The notes: generated by a model not told the origin, from the letters alone. Shown: positions 18,781 through 28,543, counted from the first letter of the stretch. The stretch: 64,000 bases of DNA from Burkholderiales bacterium (GCA_020697255.1 JAJFBE010000002.1:1-64000); one strand, 5' to 3'. Made by a program: numbers and translations.

Positions 18781-18808
18781 TGGATCCCCGATCAAGTCGG
18801 GGATGACA
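18781..18808. repeat. Dispersed palindromic repeat, copy 1
   Basis: A perfect 8-bp stem, ATCCCCGA at 18784-18791 with TCGGGGAT at 18797-18804, preceded by TGG and followed by GACA. It lies in the gap between the acyltransferase and cupin genes and is one of at least five copies in the window. Confidence 0.75.
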
Positions 18809-18820
18809 TGCAAAATATTC

Positions 18821-19225
18821 CTAAAATCGTCTTCGGTCTGCTTCTGCTCCAGGATATGGACCATTTTTGACCTCTAGTACCTGAGTATCGTCTTCCAAAA
18901 TTTTATACCCGTGCCCACAATTTAGAAGAATTAATGTATCTCCAACAGCTGCTTCAATTTCTTCAACCAAATTTTCCTGTAAGTCATAAATTTTTGCCAA
19001 TATTTTTCCCCGACGAATATATAACAATTCCTGGGTACGGGTAATTATTCGTTTTACCTCATTATGGATATGCGGTAAAAGCTCTTTGCCAGAATCATAT
19101 CCCCAGCTCCCAGCCTGAATAAAATCTTCATCTTTAGAGAAAAAATTTAATCCCTCTGTCCATGCGTTTGATGGGATATACCGCGCAAGAATAATTCCAT
19201 CTTTAATAATTTCCTTAATACTCAT
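18821..19225 (-). CDS. Cupin-fold protein of the sugar operon
   Basis: A 134-aa double-stranded beta-helix protein. HIHNEVKRIITRTQELLYIRRG resembles the first cupin motif and LLNCGHGYKIL the second. Proteins of this size occur in sugar-nucleotide operons as ketoisomerases or ligand-binding accessory proteins, but FdtA/WxcM hallmarks are not obvious to me. It is flanked by gmd/SDR genes upstream and an acyltransferase gene downstream, with dispersed repeats in both gaps. Confidence 0.65.
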   Translation of the reverse strand: MSIKEIIKDGIILARYIPSNAWTEGLNFFSKDEDFIQAGSWGYDSGKELLPHIHNEVKRIITRTQELLYIRRGKILAKIYDLQENLVEEIEAAVGDTLILLNCGHGYKILEDDTQVLEVKNGPYPGAEADRRRF

Positions 19226-19268
19226 ATCTTCACTTTTAAAAAACAGATTGTTTCTTTAAATTATAGTA

Positions 19269-19298
19269 TGGATTCCCAATCTATTCTTGAATGACACA
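19269..19298. repeat. Degenerate dispersed palindromic repeat, copy 2
   Basis: TGGATTCCC followed by a decayed right arm ending GAATGACACA. It keeps the outer boundaries of the repeat family but not the stem, and lies in the gap upstream of the cupin gene. Confidence 0.45.
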
Positions 19299-19306
19299 TA
19301 GATTGC

Positions 19307-20218
19307 TTATTTATTTGATATATACCAGTTTATGGTTTCTCTTAAACCAGTAACAAAATCCATTTCTGGTCTCCAATTAAATAATCTTTCCCCAATGCTT
19401 CCATCAACTGTCTTGTAGGCAGCACCATCAGGCTTAGTTAGGTCTAGTTTAATCTCACCTGGATAATCTACATATTTTTTTATTAATTCAGCCATTTGCA
19501 ACACACTAATACCTTTAGCAACACCTATGTTAATCGGCTCAAGATGTTTTTCTATCTTCATTGCGCGAATCATTGCTTGCGCTCCGTCATCTACATGAAG
19601 CCATTCACGCACCGGTTCCCCACTGCCCCAAACATTAACATATGGCTCATTATTTTGTTTGGCTTTAACAAATTTCATAATAAGCGCCCCTAAAGCATGT
19701 GAACGCTCTTCTTCAAAATGATCTTCAGGACCATACATATTAGATAATACAATATTTATGATATCTAAATCATATTGTTTGGCATATGCCCATGAACCGA
19801 CCCAGAATGCTTTCCTGACAAACCCATAAACCATTACTGAATCATGCAGCGGCCCATTCCAGATCTCTTCTTCCTTAAATAATGTAGCTTTAGCAGGATA
19901 AACACAATTTGAAATAGGATTAACAATTCTCTTAACATTATATTTTTTGGCCGATTCTAATAAATTTATTGTCATTTTCAGGTTATTAGAAAATAATTCC
20001 GCTGGGTGTTTATATCCAAAGCTGATTCCCCCTACATATGCTGCACAATTTAAAACATATTCAGGTTTAACTTTAGCAAATAAATCATCACAAGATATTT
20101 TATCCCGCAGATCAACACCTAAGCTTAATGAAGAAGAATAAAACTTTAAATTGGCAGTTTTTAGCTTTTTACAAACTCTTTTGCCCAAAAAACCGGTTGC
20201 TCCAGTTACTAATATCAT
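19307..20218 (-). CDS. GDP-sugar short-chain reductase/epimerase (GDP-fucose synthase-like)
   Basis: A 303-aa extended SDR with the [15 protein letters not shown](P)-binding loop at residues 4-15, NCAAYVGG, and a fucose synthase-like SNCVYPAK stretch. The catalytic region reads [10 protein letters not shown]: the Lys falls five residues after the Tyr instead of four, with Arg in the classical place. It overlaps gmd by 4 bases, so it should act on GDP-4-keto-6-deoxymannose or its amino derivative. The product (fucose, rhamnose or talose type) is not fixed by sequence. Confidence 0.8.
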   Translation of the reverse strand: MILVTGATGFLGKRVCKKLKTANLKFYSSSLSLGVDLRDKISCDDLFAKVKPEYVLNCAAYVGGISFGYKHPAELFSNNLKMTINLLESAKKYNVKRIVNPISNCVYPAKATLFKEEEIWNGPLHDSVMVYGFVRKAFWVGSWAYAKQYDLDIINIVLSNMYGPEDHFEEERSHALGALIMKFVKAKQNNEPYVNVWGSGEPVREWLHVDDGAQAMIRAMKIEKHLEPINIGVAKGISVLQMAELIKKYVDYPGEIKLDLTKPDGAAYKTVDGSIGERLFNWRPEMDFVTGLRETINWYISNK

Positions 20219-21324
20219 CCCATATCCGTTTCTGGATTATACGTAATATCTTCTTTGCCAGAGGCTTCACGTTTTGCTAACTCTAAATCACTACTAACCA
20301 TAATTTTCACCAAATCTTTAAAGGAGGTTTTTCTTGGATTCCAGCCCAAAAGCTGTTTTGCTTTTGATGGATCACCCAATAATTGATCAACTTCAGTTGG
20401 TCTGAAATAGGTAGGATCAATTTCAACCAGAACTTTACCAGTTTTAACATCTATACCTTTTTCTTGAATTCCAGATCCTGTAAAACTTAGTTCTATCCCT
20501 GCTTCCATGAAAGCTAACTTACAAAACTCCCTAACTGTGTGATATTCACCCGTAGCAATAACAAAATCTTCCGGTTTATCCTGCTGTAACATTAGCCACA
20601 TACACTCAACATAATCCTTTGCATAGCCCCAATCTCTTAAAGCATCTAGATTACCTAAATACAATTTTTCCTGGATGCCATGAACAATTCTGGCCACAGC
20701 TAAGGTGATTTTACGTGTAACAAATGTTTCACCACGGCGTTCGGATTCATGATTAAAGGCTATGCCATTTACTGCAAAAATGCCATAAGCTTCACGGTAG
20801 TTTTTGGTTATCCAAAATGCATATAGTTTAGCTACACCATAAGGGCTTCTTGGGTAAAATGGAGTAGTTTCTTTTTGAGGAATTTCCTGAACAAGACCAT
20901 ACATTTCAGAGCTAGAAGCCTGATAAATTTTTACCTTTTTGTTTAAGTTGAGAAATCTTACTGCTTCTAACAGTCTTAAAGTCCCCATACCATCAGTATC
21001 TGCCGTATACTCCGGAACTTCAAAAGAAACCTTAACATGTGATTGTGCGGCTAAATTATAGATTTCATCAGGTTTAATCTGGCTTACTAAGCGGATAAGA
21101 TTGCTCGAATCTGTCATATCACCGTAATGTAATTGCAGTTGTCTTTTGCTTCGCCAATCCTTAATGAGCTCATCAACATATAAATGCTCAATGCGTTTTG
21201 TATTAAAGCTGGAACTACGCCTTAAAACCCCATGTACCTGATATCCCTTAGCAATTAAAAACTCCGCTAGAAAAGAGCCATCTTGACCAGTAATTCCTGT
21301 TATCAAGGCAGTTTTTTTTGCCAT
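20215..21324 (-). CDS. gmd: GDP-mannose 4,6-dehydratase
   Basis: A 369-aa SDR with [14 protein letters not shown] at the N-terminus, [17 protein letters not shown], which is diagnostic for Gmd NADP binding, ASSSEMYG with the catalytic Ser/Glu, and YGVAK with the Tyr-x3-Lys pair. Full length. It converts GDP-mannose to GDP-4-keto-6-deoxy-D-mannose, the branch point for perosamine, fucose and rhamnose. It lies 13 bases downstream of wzz and overlaps the next SDR gene by 4 bases. Confidence 0.96.
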   Translation of the reverse strand: MAKKTALITGITGQDGSFLAEFLIAKGYQVHGVLRRSSSFNTKRIEHLYVDELIKDWRSKRQLQLHYGDMTDSSNLIRLVSQIKPDEIYNLAAQSHVKVSFEVPEYTADTDGMGTLRLLEAVRFLNLNKKVKIYQASSSEMYGLVQEIPQKETTPFYPRSPYGVAKLYAFWITKNYREAYGIFAVNGIAFNHESERRGETFVTRKITLAVARIVHGIQEKLYLGNLDALRDWGYAKDYVECMWLMLQQDKPEDFVIATGEYHTVREFCKLAFMEAGIELSFTGSGIQEKGIDVKTGKVLVEIDPTYFRPTEVDQLLGDPSKAKQLLGWNPRKTSFKDLVKIMVSSDLELAKREASGKEDITYNPETDMG

Positions 21325-21337
21325 GTTCTACTCCAGA

Positions 21338-22477
21338 TTAGTTATTTAAGTGATAAATAATAAGACTCTTTCTGTTTTTAAATAAAAGGTATACTACGGA
21401 CAGAAAAATCCCCAGTACAAAGCTAGAAAATATAATCCTCAACCTACGTGGTTTAGATTTATGGATAGGTACCTGTGCCGGATCTATTACTTGAATTGCT
21501 TCCGGAACTTCTTCACTAATTACATCAATCTTTGCTGATTCATACTGTTTAACAACTAATTTATATATTTCCTCACGCAATAAGGCATCACCTAATAAAT
21601 TCTGGTATTGCTGCGCTAGTCCTGGTGCTAAACCCGATGGGATTGGTAATTGATCAACCGCGTTTGATTGCCCCGACAGTTTATCCAGTTGTGCTTTAAG
21701 GCTATTTATTGTTGCCTGTAAACTTTTATATTCAGGGTTGTTATTGGTTGCATACAATGACATTGCCTGTAGTTGGGATTTAGCCGAAACTAATTGGGCC
21801 TGAAGTTGAATCGAAAGTCCTGCCACAGCTTGTAGCTGTTGACCTGCTATTATACCATTTGCTTTAGCAAAGGTTTTTAAACTATCTTGTGCTTTTATCA
21901 TTTCATCTTTTGTGGAAGACATCTGGGACAAGAAAAATTGCATTCTTTGTCGACTTTTCTCATGAGCCACATTACTAATTAATTGCCCTAAAGCTACCAC
22001 ATAAAAATTTACAATATCAGAAGCTAATTTAGGGTTGCTATCATCAAAATAAATTTCAAGAAACCCACTTCTTATATTAGAAATAAATTGAGCCCTACCA
22101 TACAATATCCCTCTTACTATCTCCCTATCTTTACTTTTATATAGTTTTGTCAAATTAAATTTATCAACTACCATATCCATCAGGGCATTTGTCCTCATCA
22201 TAGCAATTGCAGTATCAGCATCTGTTTTAGTAGTATAATCAAAGCTAAAATTGCTATTTGGCACATATGAAGACCCAAGCAACATTTGTGATAAACCAAT
22301 CCCGGGATCAGTCAATTTTGGCGGGTTAATAATTACCTTTGCTGTAAAAATCGGGGTAGCAAAAATACAATAAATAATTGCTATAAATGTAGTAATTCCG
22401 CTACCAATTGCAATAATTTTCTTGCCATCTTTTACAATTTGCCAGGCTTTAAATAAATCAAACTCTTTATAGGTCAA
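21338..22477 (-). CDS. wzz: Wzz-type polysaccharide chain-length regulator
   Basis: A polysaccharide co-polymerase. A cytoplasmic N-terminus (YKEFDLFKAWQIVKDGKK) leads into a membrane segment near residues 20-42. The periplasmic part has a coiled-coil-rich middle (residues about 190-270). The second membrane segment near the C-terminus is preceded by the proline-rich PAQVPIHKSKPRR. I chose TTG at 22477: AAAGAGG lies just upstream and it removes a 41-base overlap with the exporter gene that an upstream ATG at 22531 would create. There is no kinase domain, so it is a Wzz rather than a Wzc. Confidence 0.87.
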   Translation of the reverse strand: MTYKEFDLFKAWQIVKDGKKIIAIGSGITTFIAIIYCIFATPIFTAKVIINPPKLTDPGIGLSQMLLGSSYVPNSNFSFDYTTKTDADTAIAMMRTNALMDMVVDKFNLTKLYKSKDREIVRGILYGRAQFISNIRSGFLEIYFDDSNPKLASDIVNFYVVALGQLISNVAHEKSRQRMQFFLSQMSSTKDEMIKAQDSLKTFAKANGIIAGQQLQAVAGLSIQLQAQLVSAKSQLQAMSLYATNNNPEYKSLQATINSLKAQLDKLSGQSNAVDQLPIPSGLAPGLAQQYQNLLGDALLREEIYKLVVKQYESAKIDVISEEVPEAIQVIDPAQVPIHKSKPRRLRIIFSSFVLGIFLSVVYLLFKNRKSLIIYHLNN

Positions 22478-22490
22478 TTTTGTAACCTCT

Positions 22491-24893
22491 TTAGTTTTTA
22501 AATACTGTAATTGCTGCAGCTGCAATACCAAAGTTAGCTAAAATCTGGGTCCAATTTAATAAGGTTTGCACTCCGCTACCAAATTGAATATCCTGCGGTA
22601 TAATTATTGAATCCCCCGGGTTTAGGCTCCTGCTGGCAAACCTGCCAAACCACCCTGCCTGTTGCTTACTATAAATACTACCATCAGCACGTAATACAAA
22701 CTCACTGGATGTATCAGCAAATTTATTCTCAGTCCCAGCCATATTTATATAATCACCAACTGTAAAATTTGATTTATACATAAATGTAGCAGGATTATAT
22801 GCTTGACCTAGCACATCTACTGTAGTTGGCATAGCCGGGATATATACCGTATCAGAGTTTTCCAGAACAACCTTGGGTAGATCTGCAAACGTAACTTTAG
22901 CTGATTTTAGCCCTAAAACCACTCTACCAACAGGTTTTACCTGTCTTAGCTTATCTAATAGCGATTGCTGCTGTTGTAAAACTTGTGATTGTATTTGGGT
23001 CTGCGTCTGGGTAGTAATATTCAAAGTGGCGTTACTTGCCTGAAATAACAATGATTGCTGCATCTGATCTATCATCTGGTTTAAAACAACCATCTGCTTT
23101 CGCCTAACCGAGTCACGGTTTAACTCAGTACCAAATAAATACGCTTTATTTGTCAATCCGCCAGCTATATTAATTAAATCTGGCAATGTCTGCCCAAATT
23201 TAAGCTCGTATACTCCAGGAGAGGCAACCTCACCATCAATAAAAACAAATACTGGTTTGTAGTTTTGTGAAATACGTACATCTTTTGAAGATAGCACACT
23301 AATTACATCACCCGGTTGTAATGCCAGATTATTTGCAGCATCTCCTGCAATTGCTTTAGCTAAGTTAAATGGTATAACATGCATACTATAGTCTTTTTGA
23401 TCAATTCGGACAATAGTTGCATAATTCCAGTTAATATCAGCATCGGGTATTCTTATCGGACCAGCAGTAATTAAATTACTGCCACTACTAAATACTGAAG
23501 GGGCGGCATCGTTGCTGCCACTGCGACTAGAAGAGTTTACATCGTTTGTCACTAACTTGGAAGATGCACCAGTGGTCTTTTCTGTACCAGATAAACTTTT
23601 CTGATTATCCACACCTGCTGTATTATAACTATAGCTATTCCAAAAACTTTTGGTAAGCAAGGCTTCTTTCGATGGAATAACATCTTTTATCTTCATTCCC
23701 GGGGTATACTGTAACCTACTTGGCTGCGCCACATTACCAACTAATACAATCGAATTTTGATAACGATTTGCTGAAGTAAAAAAATGAATTATTTGTCCAT
23801 TAGTTACCTGTTGTTTTAGTCCGTCATCAAATTTATAGGTTAAAACCTGCAGTCCCTGATGTTGATCTAACTCTTCAATAATAACTTTATCACGAGCATT
23901 ATCAAAGGTATATCCTCCAGCAAATTTTATAACGTCTTTAACTGTTTCACCTTTTTTGACTTCGTAAATATCTGGCACTTTTATACCATCATAAATAGCT
24001 ACCTGATGCCCCTTTGGAACAAAGTATATTATATCTCCCGGAAGAATCCGAATATCTTTACTGGTATCTCCCCTTAGTAGCACATCGTACATGTCAAAAT
24101 CTGTTACAACCACACCGTTACGTTTCACTTGTATACGCCGTAATGACCCAGTATTATCTGGCCCGCCAACAGCAAAAATAGCACTGGTTAAAGTAGATAG
24201 TGCGCTTAACTGATATGTACCGGGACTTAGTGCAAAACCTGTTACATAGACTTGAATTGACCTGACTTTGGAAACTGTTGCTGAAACTGAAAAGTTACGA
24301 TAGGTTTGGCCAATTTTAGTCTTTAGGTACTGGTCTAAACTTGAAGCCTTTATACCAACAAGACTGATCTTACCAACTTTTGGAATAAATATAGTGCCAT
24401 CATTAGCTACATTAGCAGTATAGTTTACATTAATAGTACCCCACCCCTGTATATACACCTGATCACCAGGACCTAAGGTATAATTGGCATCAACCGGGAT
24501 GTCGCTAGCCGGTGCAAACGTCGTAGGACGGCTAAACATACTATAACCATAATTTTGTAATAATAGTCCACTACGAATTGCGACATTATTCTGGAAAATA
24601 TCTGGAGTATAAGAGCCTGAATTGTCATTTTTTGCTGCTGGAGGAGTATTACCTGAAGCGGCATTTGCAACAGCTGATTGATTGTCTAAACTCAAGCTGG
24701 CATTACCACTACCTAAGGAACTATACTCAGATTGCCTGACAACGATGGGGACCTGAGCTTGGCCTCTCAGGTCAGTATTAGGTTGGGTTTGCGGACTAAA
24801 TAAGCCACCGTCAGAGTAAGCATAACCCATAATAGTCATACTCAAAGCATAACCGATAACAGCCATGCTTAAAATATAAAATACTTTTCTCAT
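22491..24893 (-). CDS. wza: Large SLBB-domain polysaccharide export protein (Wza/OtnA-like)
   Basis: An 800-aa protein, twice the size of E. coli Wza. It has an N-terminal hydrophobic segment (VFYILSMAVIGYALSMTIMG) but no lipobox Cys. A poly-export domain starts at YTLGPGDQVYIQGWG, and several SLBB-like beta-grasp repeats follow (VYVTGFALSPGTYQLSALST; VFIDGEVASPGVYELKFGQ; VDVLGQAYNPATF). It is Ser/Asn-rich between about residues 470 and 510. The size and repeat number fit the WbfF/OtnA type of outer-membrane exporter in Vibrio-like loci. It is the first gene of the right-hand operon. Confidence 0.87.
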   Translation of the reverse strand: MRKVFYILSMAVIGYALSMTIMGYAYSDGGLFSPQTQPNTDLRGQAQVPIVVRQSEYSSLGSGNASLSLDNQSAVANAASGNTPPAAKNDNSGSYTPDIFQNNVAIRSGLLLQNYGYSMFSRPTTFAPASDIPVDANYTLGPGDQVYIQGWGTINVNYTANVANDGTIFIPKVGKISLVGIKASSLDQYLKTKIGQTYRNFSVSATVSKVRSIQVYVTGFALSPGTYQLSALSTLTSAIFAVGGPDNTGSLRRIQVKRNGVVVTDFDMYDVLLRGDTSKDIRILPGDIIYFVPKGHQVAIYDGIKVPDIYEVKKGETVKDVIKFAGGYTFDNARDKVIIEELDQHQGLQVLTYKFDDGLKQQVTNGQIIHFFTSANRYQNSIVLVGNVAQPSRLQYTPGMKIKDVIPSKEALLTKSFWNSYSYNTAGVDNQKSLSGTEKTTGASSKLVTNDVNSSSRSGSNDAAPSVFSSGSNLITAGPIRIPDADINWNYATIVRIDQKDYSMHVIPFNLAKAIAGDAANNLALQPGDVISVLSSKDVRISQNYKPVFVFIDGEVASPGVYELKFGQTLPDLINIAGGLTNKAYLFGTELNRDSVRRKQMVVLNQMIDQMQQSLLFQASNATLNITTQTQTQIQSQVLQQQQSLLDKLRQVKPVGRVVLGLKSAKVTFADLPKVVLENSDTVYIPAMPTTVDVLGQAYNPATFMYKSNFTVGDYINMAGTENKFADTSSEFVLRADGSIYSKQQAGWFGRFASRSLNPGDSIIIPQDIQFGSGVQTLLNWTQILANFGIAAAAITVFKN

Positions 24894-24975
24894 TTACCAC
24901 TCGCAGAATTAACTTAAAATATTATGATATTAAAACAGATTAAAATTTCAATATGTTTTAATATAATATATTAAA

Positions 24976-24998
24976 AGAAAAACACCCTGTTTCCAGGG
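24976..24998 (-). terminator. Rho-independent terminator after ihfB
   Basis: On the minus strand CCCTG-GAAA-CAGGG (24998-24985) forms a 5-bp stem with a GNRA loop, followed by TGTTTTTCTTTT. It lies 8 bases beyond the ihfB stop and separates the rpsA-ihfB unit from the polysaccharide operon. Confidence 0.75.
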
Positions 24999-25005
24999 CA
25001 TTTTA

Positions 25006-25293
25006 TTATTTTGCAAGCGTGTTAACGCGGTCTTTCAGCTCTTTTCCAGGCCTGAAGTATACCACGTAGCGTCCATCAGATTCTATTGAAACGCCAAGGC
25101 GCGGATTTCTAATTAATCCAGCCCTGCGTTCTTTAAGTGAAAACGCACCAAAACCACGAATTTCAATACGTTTCCCATTAGCAATGTTCTCTGACATCAG
25201 ATTTAAAAGCTGCTTCACTACAGAATCAATCTCTTTATGGACCAATTTGGGGTAAAGCTCCGCCATAGTATCAATTATATCAGAACGATTCAT
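25006..25293 (-). CDS. ihfB: Integration host factor beta subunit
   Basis: A 95-aa HU/IHF-family DNA-bending protein. It begins MNRSDIIDTMA and keeps GKRIEIRGFGAFSLK and the DNA-inserting arm RAGLIRNPRLGVS with the intercalating proline. It follows rpsA at 11 bases in the order cmk-rpsA-ihfB seen in many gamma- and betaproteobacteria. It would form the IhfA-IhfB heterodimer used in recombination, replication and transcription control. Confidence 0.95.
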   Translation of the reverse strand: MNRSDIIDTMAELYPKLVHKEIDSVVKQLLNLMSENIANGKRIEIRGFGAFSLKERRAGLIRNPRLGVSIESDGRYVVYFRPGKELKDRVNTLAK

Positions 25294-25304
25294 CTGGTCC
25301 TCGC

Positions 25305-26975
25305 TTATTCAGAACCAAATTTATCTTGAAGTAATGCCCCTAAGCTAGTAGTACCAGAAGTTTTTTCGGCATTTTTCACTTTTTTTATTGCCTCAGCTTC
25401 AGAAGCTTTTTCTACAGCTTTCACTGATACACTAATTGTCCGGTGCTTCTTATCAATATTGGTAATCAAAACTTCAAGCTCATCACCCACTTTTACTACA
25501 CTTGTCAGATCATCAACTTTTTCAGAAGATGCCTCACGCGCAGTCAAAGTTGCTTCAATTTCAGGAGCCAGCTCTAAAATAGCCTCACTTGCAGTTACAG
25601 ATTTAACCGTACCTTTAACAATAGCGCCTTTTTCATTACCTAATGTATACACACCAAACGGATCATTGTCTAACTGTTTAATCCCCAGTGCAATACGCTC
25701 TTTTTCAACGTCAACGGAGATAATTACAGCTTCAACTTCCTGACCTTTTTTATAATCACGGATCGCCGCTTCACCGGATAAATTCCAGGAAATGTCAGAT
25801 ACATGAACAAGACCATCAATTCCGCCATCAAGACCAATAAATAAACCAAAGTCAGTAATAGAACGAACCTGTCCTTTAATTTTATCACCCTTAGCATGTT
25901 TTTCATTAAAATCAATCCATGGATTTGGATGACATTGTTTTAAGCCAAGACTAATTCTACGTTTTTCCGGATCTATTTCTAAAATCTGGACCTGAACTTC
26001 ATCACCTAGTTTAACTACTTTTGACGGGTTAACATTTTTATTTGTCCAATCCATCTCAGATACGTGTACTAAACCTTCAATTCCGTTTTCGATTTCAATA
26101 AATGCGCCATAATCTGTAACATTTGAAACTTTACCATACAAACGAGTACCAACCGGATGACGTTCTGCCACACCCATCCACGGATCATTGGACATTTGTT
26201 TTAAGCCAAGAGATACACGATGTTTTTCCTGATCAAAACGTAGTATTTTAGCTTCAATTTCCTGACCAACAGTTAGCAATTCAGATGGATGTTTAACCCG
26301 TTTCCAGGATAAATCTGTAATATATAATAAACCATCAATTCCACCAAGATCAACAAATGCTCCGTAATCAGTAATATTTTTAACAATACCTTTTACTACA
26401 TTACCTTCTTGCATTCTTTCAATTATAGCTTTATTATCTTCACCGGATCTTTCAACCAATACTGCTTTTCTTGAAATTACAATGTTGTTACGTCTACGAT
26501 CAACTTTAATTACTTTAAACTCAACTTCTTTACCATCAAACGGAGCAAAATCACGTACAGCACGTACATCAAGCAATGAACCCGGTAAAAATAAACGTAC
26601 GTTTTTATACATTACGCCTAATCCACCTTTTACACGTCCATAAATCGGGCCGGTTAATACTTCTTCTTTTTCCATTGCAAGTTCCAGCTCAGACCATGCT
26701 GCCAGACGTTTAGCCTTCTCGCGAGATAATCTTGTTTCACCATAGCCATCTTCTATGGCATCAATTGCAACCTGTACTTCATCTCCAACTTTAACCTCTA
26801 ACTCACCGCTATCGTCTTTAAACTCACTTACCGGGATCATAGATTCTGATTTTAACCCAGCTGTTACTGTCACATACTTGTTATCGACCGCAACAACTTT
26901 GGCATTAATTACCTCACCTTCGCGCATTTCCAGACCAGCTAAATGCTGTTCAAACATACTTGCAAAATTTTCCAT
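25305..26975 (-). CDS. rpsA: 30S ribosomal protein S1
   Basis: A 556-aa protein with six S1 RNA-binding domains, most showing the GxVxxITDYGAFVDLGGIDGL or VSDISW type signatures; domains 3-5 are the clearest. The first two domains bind the ribosome and the rest bind mRNA. The ATG lacks a recognisable Shine-Dalgarno (upstream reads ATTATATAATAA). In E. coli rpsA also lacks a canonical one and is autoregulated through its leader. The cmk gene ends upstream and ihfB follows closely. Confidence 0.97.
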   Translation of the reverse strand: MENFASMFEQHLAGLEMREGEVINAKVVAVDNKYVTVTAGLKSESMIPVSEFKDDSGELEVKVGDEVQVAIDAIEDGYGETRLSREKAKRLAAWSELELAMEKEEVLTGPIYGRVKGGLGVMYKNVRLFLPGSLLDVRAVRDFAPFDGKEVEFKVIKVDRRRNNIVISRKAVLVERSGEDNKAIIERMQEGNVVKGIVKNITDYGAFVDLGGIDGLLYITDLSWKRVKHPSELLTVGQEIEAKILRFDQEKHRVSLGLKQMSNDPWMGVAERHPVGTRLYGKVSNVTDYGAFIEIENGIEGLVHVSEMDWTNKNVNPSKVVKLGDEVQVQILEIDPEKRRISLGLKQCHPNPWIDFNEKHAKGDKIKGQVRSITDFGLFIGLDGGIDGLVHVSDISWNLSGEAAIRDYKKGQEVEAVIISVDVEKERIALGIKQLDNDPFGVYTLGNEKGAIVKGTVKSVTASEAILELAPEIEATLTAREASSEKVDDLTSVVKVGDELEVLITNIDKKHRTISVSVKAVEKASEAEAIKKVKNAEKTSGTTSLGALLQDKFGSE

Positions 26976-27022
26976 TTATTATATAATTCACATTCACTAA
27001 AAAAGTTAAAATTTACCGGATA

Positions 27023-27060
27023 GATTGCCACGAGCGGCTTTAGCCTGGCTCGCAATGACT
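27023..27060. repeat. Dispersed palindrome overlapping the cmk stop codon
   Basis: An imperfect palindrome with ATTGC/GCAAT outer arms (27024-27028 and 27052-27056), GAGC/GCTC arms, and an inner GGCTTTAGCC hairpin. It overlaps the 3' end of cmk and encodes its last six codons plus the TAA. The outer sequences match the widespread GTCATTGCGAGC...GTGGCAATC type of bacterial dispersed repeat. Confidence 0.7.
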
Positions 27061-27699
27061 CTTGTACCAGTTGATTACAGTTTGGACTGTTTCTTCAACT
27101 GATAAATCCGAATTATCCAGCACCTTATACGTACTATCACAAACCAATGGTGCGGCAGATCTTTCTTGATCTTGCTTATCCCTGGCCTGAATATCACGCA
27201 AAATAGCCCCAATTGTACCAGAATCACCAAATTTTTGCAACTGGGAATGTCGTCTCCTGGCCCTTTTTTCTGCAGAAGCTGTCAGGAACACCTTTAAATC
27301 TGCCTCTGGAAACACAACACTGCCCATATCCCGCCCATCAGTTACCAGACCCGGCATTTTAGCAAAACTTCGTTGGAAATCAAGCAATTTAATACGAACT
27401 TCGGCAATCTTGCCAACTGAAGATGCTATCATACTCACATTTTCTGACCGTAGAGCATCCGTTTCATCTTGTCCATTTAAAAATGTTTTACCATCCTGAA
27501 ATGATAGCTTCATCCGATCAATTAACCTTAAGATATTTTTTGTATCTGTTTGTTGCAAGCATTCCCTGATAACCATAAGACCCAATGCACGGTATATTGC
27601 GCCCGAATCAAGATAATTAAAACCTAAAAATTCGGCTACCTTTTTAGCAACCGTACCTTTTCCAGAGGATGCAGGACCATCTATAATAATTATTGGCAT
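27040..27699 (-). CDS. cmk: Cytidylate kinase
   Basis: A 219-aa P-loop nucleoside monophosphate kinase. IIIDGPASSGKGTVAK is the Walker A loop at residues 3-18, YLDSGAIYR binds CMP, and DGRDMGSVVFPEADLKVFLTAS and RDKQDQERSAAPL are typical of Cmk. It phosphorylates CMP and dCMP with ATP. The last six residues, SHCEPG, are encoded by a dispersed palindromic repeat that also supplies the stop codon. It overlaps tatD by one base. Confidence 0.95.
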   Translation of the reverse strand: MPIIIIDGPASSGKGTVAKKVAEFLGFNYLDSGAIYRALGLMVIRECLQQTDTKNILRLIDRMKLSFQDGKTFLNGQDETDALRSENVSMIASSVGKIAEVRIKLLDFQRSFAKMPGLVTDGRDMGSVVFPEADLKVFLTASAEKRARRRHSQLQKFGDSGTIGAILRDIQARDKQDQERSAAPLVCDSTYKVLDNSDLSVEETVQTVINWYKSHCEPG

Positions 27700-28490
27700 T
27701 ATTTTTGTGCCTTATGAAATAATGTAAAGAAATTATTTGTTGTGTCATTAGCCAGAGATTCAAGACTAACCCCTCTTAAATCAGCAATAAATTGCGCTGT
27801 ATATAATGTATTTGCCGGATGATTAGTTTTCCCTCTAAATGGCGTTGGCGCTAAAAATGGTGCATCAGTCTCAACCAATAATCTATCCCGGGGTACATAT
27901 TTTGCTACTTCCTGGACAATATGTGCATTTTTAAAAGTAACTATTCCGGATATAGAAATGTAAAACCCCATATCAAGGCAACGTTTTGCGTTATCCAGAT
28001 TTTCAGTAAAACAATGCATTACTGCACCTGCTTCTACCGCTTTATGTTCTTTCATAATAGCCAAGGTATCATCAATTGATTCACGCGTATGTATAATTAA
28101 GGGCAACTGGCTTATTCTTGCAACCTCAATATGTAAAATAAACCTTTCATGTTGCCATTTCATATCTTTTTCCGCAGGCAGTAAATCATCAACCCTATAA
28201 TAATCTAAACCAGTTTCTCCAATTGCCACAACTTTTGGGTGAGCTGCATATTGTACTAAAAATTCGTGAGTTAGTTTAAATCCCTCTAGTCTTTCATCAG
28301 GATGAACCCCTACTGATGCAAAAATATTCTCATGAGCATTTGCAATAGCAATAATCTTTTCCAGATTATCTGGTCGGGTACCAACACATAAAGCGTGTGT
28401 TACTTTATTTGCTTTCATCTGCTCCAAATAACTATCTAAATTATTATACAATTCGTCAAAATTTAAATGGCAGTGCGAATCTACTAACAT
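27699..28490 (-). CDS. TatD-family metal-dependent deoxyribonuclease
   Basis: A 263-aa amidohydrolase-fold protein. MLVDSHCHLNF has the first two metal His residues, ASVGVHPDE and AIGETGLDYYR follow, PLIIHTRES is next, and ETDAPFLAP carries the late catalytic Asp. This matches TatD/YcfH. Family members are 3'-5' exonucleases or D-aminoacyl-tRNA-hydrolase-like enzymes. It lies directly upstream of cmk with a one-base overlap and is divergent from gmk. Confidence 0.92.
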   Translation of the reverse strand: MLVDSHCHLNFDELYNNLDSYLEQMKANKVTHALCVGTRPDNLEKIIAIANAHENIFASVGVHPDERLEGFKLTHEFLVQYAAHPKVVAIGETGLDYYRVDDLLPAEKDMKWQHERFILHIEVARISQLPLIIHTRESIDDTLAIMKEHKAVEAGAVMHCFTENLDNAKRCLDMGFYISISGIVTFKNAHIVQEVAKYVPRDRLLVETDAPFLAPTPFRGKTNHPANTLYTAQFIADLRGVSLESLANDTTNNFFTLFHKAQK

Positions 28491-28543
28491 TAATGCGCTC
28501 CAGTTTGTTATAATCGGGCTAGATTATATCATAGGAAAAATAA

